From: Streptomyces sp. NBC_01264
Lineage (GTDB): Bacteria; Actinomycetota; Actinomycetes; Streptomycetales; Streptomycetaceae
DNA length: 64,000 nucleotides
Assembly: GCF_026340675.1 (NCBI RefSeq)
Contig: NZ_JAPEOX010000002.1
Location: 1,240,001-1,304,000, forward strand
Reading direction: 5' to 3'
Position 1 is the stretch's first letter; every line of letters starts with the position of its first letter. Positions 29,800 through 38,739 of this stretch are shown one piece after another. The position numbers and the translations under genes are program-made. The notes under the pieces are model-generated. The model was not told the origin of the DNA, did no database searches, and saw only the letters and a list, made by a program, of their open reading frames with translations.

Positions 29800-32106
29800 A
29801 TGCCGGTCCCCCTCCCACGACGCGGCCGGGCCGCCCGGCGGGTGCGCCACCGGGTCACCCTGGCCGCGCTGCCCGCGGCCCTGCTCACCCTGACCGCCGC
29901 CGGGGCGGCCCCCGGCGCGACGGCTCCCACGGCCGGAGCCCCCGCCCGCTCCCCCGCGACGGCCGGCGCGGGACACACCGCGGCGACGCCCCCGGCCCGG
30001 CCGCGGGTCTTCGACGCCGCCCCCGCGCGGGCCTCGCTGCAGCGGCTGCTGCCGCGCCACGCCGGGCAGTTCACGCTGGTGCCCGACGCGGGAGCCGGGC
30101 CCGACACCTTCACCGTGTCCGGCACGGCGGGCCGGATCACCGTCCGGGGTTCCACCGGCGCCACCCTGCTCACCGGGGTCGGCTGGTACCTCCAGCACGT
30201 GGCCGGAGCCGACATCGGCTGGCCCGGGGACAGCATCGGCCTGCTGCCCGCCGAGCTGCCGGCGGTGCCGTCGCCGGTCACCCGCAGCGCGCAGGTGGCT
30301 CACCGGTACGCACTGAACGACACCGACGACGGGTACAGCGGCCCGTACCGCACCTTCGAGGAGCACCAGCGCCAGGTCGACCTGCTCGCCCTGCACGGCA
30401 TCAACGAGGTGTTCGTCCAGGTCGGCGCCGAGTACCCGTACTACAAGGCGCTCCAGCGGTTCGGCTACACCGCCGAGGAGCTGCGGGAGTGGATCCCGGG
30501 TCCAGGTCACCAGAGCTGGTGGCTGCTGCAGAACCTGAGCGGCTTCGGCGGTCCGGTGTCCGAGGAACTGATGCGCGGGCGCGCCGAGTTGGGCGGGAAG
30601 ATCGCCGAGCAGCTGCGCGGACTCGGCATGACCCCGGTCCTGCCGGGCTACTTCGGGACGGTGCCGCCGGCCTTCGCCGGACGCAACCCGGGGGCGATCA
30701 CGGTCCCGCAGGGCGACTGGGCGGGCTTCGACCGGCCCGACTGGCTCGACCCGATGTCGCCGCCCTTCGCCACACTGGCCGCCGCGTACTACGCCGAGCA
30801 GCGCGCGCTGTTCGGGGACAGCACGATGTACCGGATGAGCCCGCTGCACGAGGGCGGCCAGACCGGTTCGGTGGACGTCAAGGCGGCCGCCGGAGCCGTG
30901 CAGCAGGCCCTGTGGGCGGCGCATCCGGGGGCCCTGTGGGCGGTGCTGGGCTGGCAGGACGATCCGACCAAGGAGCTCCTGGCCGGGGTGGACACCTCGA
31001 AGCTGCTGATCCTGGACGGGCTCTCCGACCGGTACAACCGGCTGGACCGCGAGACCCGTTGGGGGGGGACCTCGTACGCCATCGGCTCGATCTACAACTT
31101 CGGCGGGCACACGACGATCGGCGCCAACACCTCGGTGTGGATCGACCGGTTCGAGTCCTGGCGCGCGAAGCCCGACAGCGCGCTGACCGGCATCGCCTAC
31201 CTCCCCGAGGCCACCGGGACCAATCCGGCGGCCTTCGACCTCTTCACCGATCTGGCGTGGGAGCCCGGCCCCGTCGACCAGCAGAAGTGGTTCGCCGACT
31301 TCGCGGCCCGCCGGTACGGGGCTCCGGACGCCCAGGCCGCCGCGGCCTGGGAGGAGCTGCGCAAGGGCCCGTACAGCACCTCCTCGGGGCTGTGGTCGGA
31401 GTCCCAGGACAGCCTGTTCACCGCCCGGCCGAGCCTGACGGCCGTGGGATCGGCCTACTGGAGCCCCAAGGCCATGCGGTATCCGGCGGGTTCGGTGCGC
31501 CAGGCCCTGGACCACCTGCTCAAGGTGGCCCCCCGGCTCCGCGGCTCCAGCGCCTACCGCTTCGACCTGGTCGACACCGCCCGGCAGGCCCTGGCCAATC
31601 ACTCGCGGGTGCTGCTGCCCCGGATCAAGGCCGCCTACGAGGCCCGGGACCTGGCCCTGTTCCGCGAGCTGACCGCCGAATGGGCGCACGGGGAGCAGCA
31701 GTTGGACGCGCTCGTCGGCTCCGATCCGAACTTCCTGCTCGGCTCCTGGCTGTCGGCGGCCCGCGCGCACGGCGCGGACGAGGCCGAGCAGGACCGGTAC
31801 GAGTACGACGCCCGCTCGATCCTCAGCGTGTGGGGGCGGCAGAGCACCAGCGAGGGCGGCTTCCTGCACGACTACGCGAACCGCGAATGGAGCGGTCTGG
31901 TCAGCGAGTTGTACGCCCGGCGCTGGTCCTCCTACTTCGCCTCGCTGGAGGAGGCCCTGGTGCGGCGCGCGGCGCCGAGGGCGATCGACTGGCACGCCTT
32001 CGAGGACGACTGGGCCAGGCTCACCACCCGCCACCCGACCCGGCCGACCGGCGACCCGTACGCCCTGGCGTCCGGCATCGCCGCCACCCTTCCCGCCGTC
32101 AACTGA
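29800..32106 (+). CDS. Secreted alpha-N-acetylglucosaminidase, GH89 (NAGLU-like)
   Basis: 768 residues. It has a twin-Arg-containing N-terminus followed by a hydrophobic stretch (LAALPAALLTLTAAGAAPG) that fits a signal peptide. A small N-terminal domain (about 60-170) precedes the TIM barrel with LALHGINEVFVQVGAEYPYY, RMSPLHEGGQTG and AVLGWQDDP, then an all-helical C-terminal domain. This is the NAGLU layout and length, acting on terminal alpha-GlcNAc (heparan sulfate or mucin type glycans). ATG 29800 has AAGGA upstream. It lies 119 bases after the GH27 gene on the same strand and is probably co-expressed. Confidence 0.88.
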   Translation: MPVPLPRRGRAARRVRHRVTLAALPAALLTLTAAGAAPGATAPTAGAPARSPATAGAGHTAATPPARPRVFDAAPARASLQRLLPRHAGQFTLVPDAGAGPDTFTVSGTAGRITVRGSTGATLLTGVGWYLQHVAGADIGWPGDSIGLLPAELPAVPSPVTRSAQVAHRYALNDTDDGYSGPYRTFEEHQRQVDLLALHGINEVFVQVGAEYPYYKALQRFGYTAEELREWIPGPGHQSWWLLQNLSGFGGPVSEELMRGRAELGGKIAEQLRGLGMTPVLPGYFGTVPPAFAGRNPGAITVPQGDWAGFDRPDWLDPMSPPFATLAAAYYAEQRALFGDSTMYRMSPLHEGGQTGSVDVKAAAGAVQQALWAAHPGALWAVLGWQDDPTKELLAGVDTSKLLILDGLSDRYNRLDRETRWGGTSYAIGSIYNFGGHTTIGANTSVWIDRFESWRAKPDSALTGIAYLPEATGTNPAAFDLFTDLAWEPGPVDQQKWFADFAARRYGAPDAQAAAAWEELRKGPYSTSSGLWSESQDSLFTARPSLTAVGSAYWSPKAMRYPAGSVRQALDHLLKVAPRLRGSSAYRFDLVDTARQALANHSRVLLPRIKAAYEARDLALFRELTAEWAHGEQQLDALVGSDPNFLLGSWLSAARAHGADEAEQDRYEYDARSILSVWGRQSTSEGGFLHDYANREWSGLVSELYARRWSSYFASLEEALVRRAAPRAIDWHAFEDDWARLTTRHPTRPTGDPYALASGIAATLPAVN

Positions 32107-32329
32107 CCTACGTCACGAGGGAGGTGGGGATCCTCCGATGAAGCGGCGCTCACCCTCCGGGGGGAGGCTCCCCACCCGCCCGGGGGACAACCGGGCCGAC
32201 TGCCCGACGCTCTAGCGCGGCACCGGGTTCACTGAAGGACACTGCCGGAAACGGAGCAGGGGCGGTCACCGGAGCCATCGTCCGGCGACCGCCCTTTCCG
32301 ACGCCGCCACCGCCGGAAGGACGCCCGCC

Positions 32330-32686
32330 ATGTCCGAGACCGACCCGTACCGCACCTCCGCGACGCTGGAGCTGCCGGCGCCCCCCGCCGATGGGAGCGC
32401 CTCGCCTCCCGCCGGGCCCGGCACCGCGCCTGCCCTCGCACCTGGTCCCGCACCCGCCGGCCCGGCCACCACCGGCCGCTTACGGCCGCCCGCGGACCGG
32501 GAGCAGCAGCCGTGGTACCGCTCCGATCCGCGGGAGCACCTCACCGACGGAATCGTCGAACTGCGCAAGCGCCGGCAGATCGCCACCCACCGGACGGCGG
32601 GCCCGGCCGATCCGGCCGATCCGGAGAGCCGCCTCGCGGCCATGGCCCGGCGGGCCGCGGAGCGGGCCGTGCACCCGCTCGCCTAG
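32330..32686 (+). CDS. Small proline-rich hypothetical protein
   Basis: 118 residues. The first half is Pro/Ala-rich and disordered (APPADGSASPPAGPGTAPAL); the second half is charged and helical (EHLTDGIVELRKRRQIATH). ATG 32330 has GGAAGGA at good spacing, which supports a real gene. No signal peptide. I do not recognise it. Confidence 0.55.
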   Translation: MSETDPYRTSATLELPAPPADGSASPPAGPGTAPALAPGPAPAGPATTGRLRPPADREQQPWYRSDPREHLTDGIVELRKRRQIATHRTAGPADPADPESRLAAMARRAAERAVHPLA

Positions 32687-32787
32687 GTCGTCTCTTTCGG
32701 ATCTTGCCGGGCGCGGACCCCCGCTTCGGAGGCACCCTGGTACCTGGGGGTCCATCCCACCGAGCGGCGCGCGGGCGGTGACTGCGC

Positions 32788-34383
32788 ATGATCCGTACGA
32801 AAGCGGGGCCGGACGACCCCGGCGGGCGCTCCCGGTACGCCCTCGGCGCCGTCGCGGGGCTGCTCGCCGGCTTCGCCGGGCTGGCCCTGGCCCAGCTGGT
32901 CGCGGCGGCCGTCCGGCCCGAGGCGGCCCCGCTCACCGCCGTCGGCGGGACCGTGGTCGACGCCACCCCGGCCGCGGTCAAGGAGTGGGCGATCCGCAGC
33001 TTCGGTACGGAGGACAAGCTGGTCCTGACCCTGGGCATCGGCGCCGTGCTGGCGGCCGTGGCGATCGCGGCCGGGCTGCTCGCCGTACGCCGCCCGGCCG
33101 CGGGCACGGCGCTCGCGGCCGCTTTCGGCGTGCTCGGCGCGGCGGCCGCGCTCACCCGGCCGGAGGCCTCCTGGCAGGACGCGCTGCCCTCGCTGGTGGG
33201 CGGGGCCGCTGCCGCCGGAGTGCTGTACGTGCTGGTCAGAGCCATCCCGCGGCCCCATCCGCGGCCCTCGGGGGCCCGCCCGCCCGGCGCCCTGGACCGG
33301 CGCGGCTTCGGCCGTCTCGCCGTCGCCGTCCTGGCCCTCTCCGCCGGAGCCGGGTACGCCGGGCGGCGGCTCGGCGCCTTCGGAGACGCCGGAGCCACGG
33401 CCTCGCGGGCCGGGCTCGTCCTGCCGCCGCCCGCCGTGGCGGCCCCACCGGTCCCGGCCGGTTCGGACCTGCGGATCCCCGGGGCCACCCGGTTCATCAC
33501 CCCCGACCGGGAGTTCTACCGGGTGGACACCGCCCTGGTGATCCCCCGCCTGGACGCGGACACCTGGCGGCTCACCGTGCACGGGGAGGGGGTCTCCCGG
33601 CCCCTCACCCTGAGCCTGCGGGAGCTGCTCGACCGGCCCCTGGTCGAGCACGACGCCACCCTCACCTGCGTGTCGAACGAGGTCGGGGGCCCGTACGCGG
33701 GCAATGCCCGCTGGCTGGGCGTGCGCCTCGCCGATCTGCTCCGCGAGGCGGGGGTGCGACCGCCCTCGCAGGGCGGCCGCGCCGACCAGCTCGTGGCCCG
33801 CTCGGTGGACGGGATGACCCTCGGCACCCCGGTCGAGACCGTGATGGACGGCCGGGAGGCGCTGCTGGCCGTGGGCATGAACGGCGAACCGCTCGCCTTC
33901 CGGCACGGCTTCCCCGTACGGATGATCGTGCCGGGCCTGTACGGGTACGTCTCCGCGTGCAAGTGGCTGCGCGAGCTGCGGCTCACCACCTTCGCCGCGT
34001 ACGACGCGTACTGGGTCCGCCGGTCCTGGGCGCAGCGGGCGCCGGTCAAGACCCAGTCGCGCATCGACACCCCGCGCTCCTCGGCCGAGGTCGCGGCGGG
34101 CCCGGTGGCCGTCGCCGGGGTGGCGTGGGCGCTGCACCGGGGCATCGCGCGGGTCGAGGTACGGGTGGACGGGGGCCCGTGGCGGGAGGCCCGGCTCGGG
34201 ACGGCGGACGGGAACGACACCTGGCGCCAGTGGGTGTGGCCCTGGGAGGCGGCTCCGGGCGGGCACACCCTGGAGGTCCGGGCCACGGACGGCACGGGCG
34301 CCGTACAGACGGCGGAACGCGCCGGAACCCTCCCGGACGGCGCCACCGGCCTGCACAGGGTGACGGTCCGGGTGCGGGGGTAG
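32788..34383 (+). CDS. Membrane-anchored molybdopterin-dependent oxidoreductase, sulfite-oxidase fold
   Basis: 531 residues. Four or more N-terminal membrane helices (about 18-200, with a break near 50-70) are followed by the SUOX molybdopterin domain (about 225-440). The Mo-ligand Cys is in ATLTCVSNEVGG, and MNGEPLAFRHGFPVRM is the typical cofactor-side motif. A C-terminal dimerisation Ig-like domain (about 445-531) ends the protein. It is expected to be outside the membrane, oxidising a small sulfur or nitrogen compound. No cytochrome subunit is encoded next to it. Confidence 0.89.
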   Translation: MIRTKAGPDDPGGRSRYALGAVAGLLAGFAGLALAQLVAAAVRPEAAPLTAVGGTVVDATPAAVKEWAIRSFGTEDKLVLTLGIGAVLAAVAIAAGLLAVRRPAAGTALAAAFGVLGAAAALTRPEASWQDALPSLVGGAAAAGVLYVLVRAIPRPHPRPSGARPPGALDRRGFGRLAVAVLALSAGAGYAGRRLGAFGDAGATASRAGLVLPPPAVAAPPVPAGSDLRIPGATRFITPDREFYRVDTALVIPRLDADTWRLTVHGEGVSRPLTLSLRELLDRPLVEHDATLTCVSNEVGGPYAGNARWLGVRLADLLREAGVRPPSQGGRADQLVARSVDGMTLGTPVETVMDGREALLAVGMNGEPLAFRHGFPVRMIVPGLYGYVSACKWLRELRLTTFAAYDAYWVRRSWAQRAPVKTQSRIDTPRSSAEVAAGPVAVAGVAWALHRGIARVEVRVDGGPWREARLGTADGNDTWRQWVWPWEAAPGGHTLEVRATDGTGAVQTAERAGTLPDGATGLHRVTVRVRG

Positions 34384-34449
34384 GACCCGAAGCGGCCGCC
34401 GGTCGTGGTCCCGACGTGCGGGGCTCCCCCGGCGAGTCGGCCGGCTCCG

Positions 34450-35472
34450 CTACTTCAGGGCCTTGGCGATCTCGGGAACGACCTGGTCCAGGGCGTAGGA
34501 GACGGAGAGGACGGAGTCGGTCGCGAAGGCCGAGCTGAGGGTCGACTCGGGTTCGAAGACGAGGTCGTGGCCGGCCTTGACGACGGGGATCTCCTTGAAG
34601 AGGGCGTCGTCCTTGGCCTTGGCGGCGGGCACCCCGATCGGCACCATGATCATGAGGTCGGCATCGAGCATGTCCAGGTCCTCGCGGGAGAACTCGGTGA
34701 AGAACGAGCCCCCCGCCTTGGCGTCGACCTTCGGGTTGTTCTTGAAGCCGAGGCGCTCCAGGAAGTCGACGCGGCCGCTGCCGTGGACGTAGGCGCCGTA
34801 GCCGACGCTGGTGAGGGAGCCCGCGGTGACGGTCTTGCCCTGGAACTCGGGGTGCTGTGCCACGGCCGCCTTGAACTTGCCCTCGACGGCGTCGACGAGT
34901 TCCTTGCCCTTGTCGTGCAGGCCCAGGGCGTCCGCGACCATCCCGGTCTGGGTCTCCCAGTTGGTCAGGTACTGGTCTCCGCCCTTCGGGACGCCGATGG
35001 TCGGGGCGATCTTGCTGAGGGTGTCGTAACGCTTCTGGTCGCCGCTCGACTTGGTGTCGAGGATCAGGTCGGGCTTGAGGGCCGCGATCTTCTCGTACTC
35101 CGGCTCCATGGTGCCGATCTTCTGGGGGCTCTTGGTGTAGAGGCCCTTGGCCCAGGGGCCGGTGCCGTCGCCGCCGAAGGCGAGCCAGTCGCTGGCGCCG
35201 ACCGGCTGTACGCCCAGGGCCAGCGCGGTCTCGGCGTCGCCCCAGCCGAGGGCGACGACGCGCTGGGGCTTCTTGCCGACGGTGATCTCACCGAACTTGG
35301 TGGCGACCTTGGCGGGGAACCCGGCGCCGGCCGCGGGAGCGGTGGCCTTGTCGTCCTTGGAGCCGGCGGAGCACGCGCCGAGGGCGGTGGCCAGGGCCGT
35401 CGCGGCGGCGAGGGCGATCACGGTCTTCGTACGGCGGTTCCGGGGCGCGGCGGTGCGGGTCATGCGGGTCAT
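34450..35472 (-). CDS. Iron-siderophore ABC transporter substrate-binding lipoprotein
   Basis: 340 residues. The signal peptide ends in lipobox ALGAC, with Cys34. The class III binding-protein fold follows, with RVVALGWGDAETALALGVQPVGASD near residue 75, IAALKPDLIL and the helix linking two lobes. It captures a ferric siderophore outside the cell and delivers it to the FecCD-type permeases encoded upstream in the same operon. Last gene of the four-gene operon. Confidence 0.93.
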   Translation of the reverse strand: MTRMTRTAAPRNRRTKTVIALAAATALATALGACSAGSKDDKATAPAAGAGFPAKVATKFGEITVGKKPQRVVALGWGDAETALALGVQPVGASDWLAFGGDGTGPWAKGLYTKSPQKIGTMEPEYEKIAALKPDLILDTKSSGDQKRYDTLSKIAPTIGVPKGGDQYLTNWETQTGMVADALGLHDKGKELVDAVEGKFKAAVAQHPEFQGKTVTAGSLTSVGYGAYVHGSGRVDFLERLGFKNNPKVDAKAGGSFFTEFSREDLDMLDADLMIMVPIGVPAAKAKDDALFKEIPVVKAGHDLVFEPESTLSSAFATDSVLSVSYALDQVVPEIAKALK

Positions 35473-35541
35473 GCGGGATGCAACCTCGTTCGGGTTTCGG
35501 GGATGGGCGTCGTACGGGGAGAGAAGGCGGTGCCGGACCGC

Positions 35542-36357
35542 TCAGGGGCTCGTCCGGTCGGTGCGGTGACGGCCGATGGGGACGATCAGGGGAGTTCCGG
35601 AGACCGGGTCGGGGACGAGCGTGCAGCGCATGCCGAAGGCTCGGGTCACCAGTTCCTCCGTGACCACTTCGGCGGGCGGGCCCTCCGCGATGACCCGGCC
35701 GTCGCGCAGCGCGACGATGTGGTCGGCGTAGCGGCAGGCGAGGTTCAGGTCGTGCAGGACGACGGCGATGGTGGTGCCGTGGCCCTGGTTGAGGTCGACG
35801 AGGAGGTCGAGGACGTCGAGCTGGTGGCTCACGTCGAGGTAGGTGGTGGGCTCGTCGAGCAGCAGGATCTCGGTGCGCTGGGCGAGGGCCATGGCGATCC
35901 AGACGCGCTGGCGCTGGCCGCCGGAGAGCTCGTCGACGGAGCGGTCGGCGAGTTCGAGCACGTCGGTGGCCAGCAGGGCGTCGGCGACGGCCGTGTCGTC
36001 CTCGGAGGTCCACCGCCGGAACCAGCCCTGGTGCGGGTAGCGGCCGCGGCCGACGAGGTCGGCCACGGTGATCCCGTCGGGGGCGACCGGGGTCTGGGGC
36101 AGGATGCCGAGGCGCGCGGCGACCTCGCGCGTCGCCAGGGTGTGGATGTCCCGGCCGTCGAGCAGGACGCTCCCGGACAGCGGGGGGAGCAGCCGGGCCA
36201 TGGAGCGCAGCAGCGTGGACTTCCCGCAGGCGTTGGGGCCGACGATCATCGTGATCCGGCCCGGCGGGATGTCGAGCGTGAGGCCGTGGACGATCTCGCG
36301 GCCGTCGTAGCCGAGCCGGATGTCACGCGTTCCCAGGGTGGGTCCGCCGCAGGGCAT
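35542..36357 (-). CDS. Iron-siderophore ABC transporter ATPase
   Basis: 271 residues from ATG 36357, which has AAGGAA upstream. An in-frame ATG at 36444 overlaps the permease stop (ATGA) and would add 29 residues; either start may be used. Walker A VGPNACGKSTLL; signature ELSGGQRQRVWIAMALAQ; Walker B LLLDEPTTYLD; H-loop VLHDLN. FepC/FecE class. It energises the two permeases. Confidence 0.93.
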   Translation of the reverse strand: MPCGGPTLGTRDIRLGYDGREIVHGLTLDIPPGRITMIVGPNACGKSTLLRSMARLLPPLSGSVLLDGRDIHTLATREVAARLGILPQTPVAPDGITVADLVGRGRYPHQGWFRRWTSEDDTAVADALLATDVLELADRSVDELSGGQRQRVWIAMALAQRTEILLLDEPTTYLDVSHQLDVLDLLVDLNQGHGTTIAVVLHDLNLACRYADHIVALRDGRVIAEGPPAEVVTEELVTRAFGMRCTLVPDPVSGTPLIVPIGRHRTDRTSP

Positions 36358-36440
36358 GTCGGTTTCCTTGTCGTCCTTGTCGTGACGGGTGGCCCCGGTC
36401 GCCGGTCCGGGGGCGGGCGGCGCGGTGCCGGCGGTACGGG

Positions 36441-37550
36441 TCATCCGAGGCGTCCCGTCCTGTTGGCGCGGGCCAGCAGCCACAGCAGGTACGGGGCCCC
36501 GATGAGGCTGGTGACGACTCCGACGGGGAACTGGCTCGACCAGAGCAGGTGCTGCGCGGCGAAGTCGGCGACGATCACCAGCAGGGCTCCGGTGAGCGCG
36601 GCCGGCACCAGGGCCGCCCCGGAGGTGGGGGCGAGCCGGCGGGCGATCGGCGCGGAGACGAAGGCGACGAAGGCCACGGGTCCCGCCGCAGCCGTGGCGA
36701 CGCCCGCGAGGGCCACGGCGCAGCCGAGCAGGGCCAGGCGCGAGCGTGCCACGGGGGTGCCGAGGCCGGCGGCGGTGTCGTCTCCCAGACGCAGCGTCTC
36801 CAGGTCCCGGGCGGCCACGGCGGTGAGCGGCAGCAGCACCAGGAGGGCTCCGAGGAGGGGCCACAGCTGGGCCAGGGTGCTGCCGTTGAGGCTGCCGGTG
36901 AGCCAGAGGAAGGCGTTCTGGGCCGCGGTCACCTGGGAGCTGGTCAGCAGGTAGGAGGTGATGCTCGACAGGGCGGCGCCGATGCCGACTCCGACGAGGA
37001 CGAAGCGTGCGCCGGAGACGTGCCCGCGACGGGCGAGCGCGTGGATGAGGGCGGCGCTGAGCAGAGCTCCGGCCAGCGCCGCCGCGGACAGCGCGAGGCC
37101 GCTGAGCGCGAACCCGAGGGAGGCCAGGACGGCCGCCGCACTCGCGCCCTGGCTGATCCCGATGACGTCGGGACTGGCGAGGGGGTTGCGCAGCAGGGCT
37201 TGGAAGAGGGCGCCGGACAGGCCGAAGGCGGCGCCCACGAGCAGACCGAGCAGGACCCGCGGCAGGCGCAGCTCGACCACGATGAAGTGGGCCCCGGGGT
37301 CCGCCGTACCGGTGAGGGCGCCGATGACGTCGCGCAGCGGTACGGCGAGGTCACCGACGCAGAGGGCCGCGCAGAAGACGGTGATGATCGCGGCCGTCAG
37401 CGCGAGCGTGACGGTGCGTCCGCGGGTGCGCCGCGCCCGGCGGATCGTACGCAGCGTGGCGGCGGCCTCGGCGCGGGAACCGGCCGGGGCGTGGGGCTCG
37501 GGGGTGTCCGTCGGGAGGGGCCGCGTCGAGAGGGGCCGGGAGGCGGTCAC
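36441..37550 (-). CDS. Iron-siderophore ABC transporter permease (FecCD family)
   Basis: 369 residues with about ten membrane helices after a hydrophilic 40-residue N-terminus. FecCD motifs LRLPRVLLGLLVGAAFGLSG and LLRNPLASPDVIGISQGAS are present. GTG 37550 overlaps the preceding permease stop (GTGA), so the two permeases are co-translated. Forms the heterodimeric channel with the next protein. Confidence 0.94.
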   Translation of the reverse strand: MTASRPLSTRPLPTDTPEPHAPAGSRAEAAATLRTIRRARRTRGRTVTLALTAAIITVFCAALCVGDLAVPLRDVIGALTGTADPGAHFIVVELRLPRVLLGLLVGAAFGLSGALFQALLRNPLASPDVIGISQGASAAAVLASLGFALSGLALSAAALAGALLSAALIHALARRGHVSGARFVLVGVGIGAALSSITSYLLTSSQVTAAQNAFLWLTGSLNGSTLAQLWPLLGALLVLLPLTAVAARDLETLRLGDDTAAGLGTPVARSRLALLGCAVALAGVATAAAGPVAFVAFVSAPIARRLAPTSGAALVPAALTGALLVIVADFAAQHLLWSSQFPVGVVTSLIGAPYLLWLLARANRTGRLG

Positions 37551-38560
37551 AGTCCGGCCGCCTTCCGTCGGCGGACCAGCAGGACGAAGGGGACGGCGCC
37601 GATGGCGGCCGTCACGATGCCGGCCTGGACCTCGCCGGGCCGGGCGATCAGGCGGCCGGTGATGTCCGCCACGAGCAGCAGCACGGGAGCCGCGAGAGCG
37701 CTGTACGGGAGGATCCAGCGGTGGTCCGGACCGGTGCACAGGCGCACGGCGTGCGGGACGACGAGGCCGAGGAAGGCGATGGGGCCGGCCACGACGGTGG
37801 CGGCCCCGCAGAGCAGGACCACGACCACCGCGCACAGGGCGCGGGTCGGGCCGACGCGCTGTCCGAGCGCCCGGGCGATGTCGTCGCCGAGGGCGAGTGC
37901 GTTCAGCCGCGATCCGAGCAGCAGCGCGACGAGGGCTCCGACGGCGATGAACGGGAGGGCCTGCCACAGGACGGCGGGGTCGCGTCCCGTCAGTGAGCCG
38001 ACCTGCCAGAACCGGTACTGGTCGAAGGACTTGGAGTCGGTGAGCAGCATCGACGTGGTCAGCGAGAGCAGGGCCGCGCCGGTCGCGGCGCCGGCCAGGG
38101 TCAGCTTGACCGGGGTGGCGCCGTCGCGGCCCAGGGACCCGATGGTGAAGACGAGGAGGGAGGCGACGAGGGCTCCGAGGAACCCGAACCAGATGTAGTG
38201 CGCGGGGTCCGTCATGCCCAGGACGCTGAGGGCGAAGACGACGGCCGCGGAGGCGCCCGCGTTGACGCCGAGGATGCCCGGGTCCGCGAGCGGGTTGCGG
38301 GCGATGCCCTGCATGACCGTGCCGGCCAGGCCGAGGGCGGCTCCGGCGAGGAGCCCGGCGGCCGTGCGCGGGATCCGGACCTCCAGCAGGATCAGCTGGG
38401 CCTTGTCCGTCCGGTCGGGGTGGAGGAGCGCGGGCAGCAGGTCGGCTGCCGCGACGTGTCCGGAGCCGGTCATCAGGCTCGCCCCGACCGTGAGGAGCAG
38501 CAGGGCCGCCAGCACGACGAGGCCCAGCGACCGCAGGACCGTAGCGCGGTGTCCACGCAT
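37547..38560 (-). CDS. Iron-siderophore ABC transporter permease (FecCD family)
   Basis: 337 residues, about nine to ten membrane helices. Motifs VRIPRTAAGLLAGAALGLAG and IARNPLADPGILGVNAGAS match FecCD. It is the first gene of the operon. A DmdR/IdeR-like iron box lies 60 bases upstream of the start, so the whole importer is likely repressed when iron is sufficient. No siderophore synthesis genes are in the window, so uptake of a siderophore made elsewhere or by other microbes is likely. Confidence 0.94.
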   Translation of the reverse strand: MRGHRATVLRSLGLVVLAALLLLTVGASLMTGSGHVAAADLLPALLHPDRTDKAQLILLEVRIPRTAAGLLAGAALGLAGTVMQGIARNPLADPGILGVNAGASAAVVFALSVLGMTDPAHYIWFGFLGALVASLLVFTIGSLGRDGATPVKLTLAGAATGAALLSLTTSMLLTDSKSFDQYRFWQVGSLTGRDPAVLWQALPFIAVGALVALLLGSRLNALALGDDIARALGQRVGPTRALCAVVVVLLCGAATVVAGPIAFLGLVVPHAVRLCTGPDHRWILPYSALAAPVLLLVADITGRLIARPGEVQAGIVTAAIGAVPFVLLVRRRKAAGL

Positions 38561-38619
38561 GCCTCACCTGCCCTTTCGCTCGGGCAGGCAGCGGCCGACC
38601 ACTTTGCGTTCGAATGGAG

Positions 38620-38633
38620 TAAGGCGACCCTAA
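38620..38633. promoter_or_regulatory. Candidate DmdR/IdeR iron box upstream of siderophore importer
   Basis: The minus strand reads TTAGGGTCGCCTTA, near the core TTAGG-n4-CCTAA of actinomycete iron boxes (one mismatch in the arms). It is 60 bases before the first permease gene, where a ferrous-iron repressor would block transcription. Confidence 0.55.
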
Positions 38634-38739
38634 CAATGCATTTCGGGGGCCCGTGCGGGCTTTGGTCCCTTTTTCCCGGCCGTTGTGCCCTGCCCGTTCG
38701 GCAGGCGGCAGGCGGTGGGCAGCGGGCGGTGGGCGGGGG

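Noticed and set aside
28759..32034. A 1091-residue open frame on the minus strand opposite the GH27 and GH89 genes
   Set aside because: Long antisense frames are usual in high-GC DNA; it has no family motif, and the plus strand encodes two clear enzymes.
34405..36954. An 849-residue plus-strand frame over the siderophore operon
   Set aside because: Shadow of the minus-strand importer genes, without any motif.
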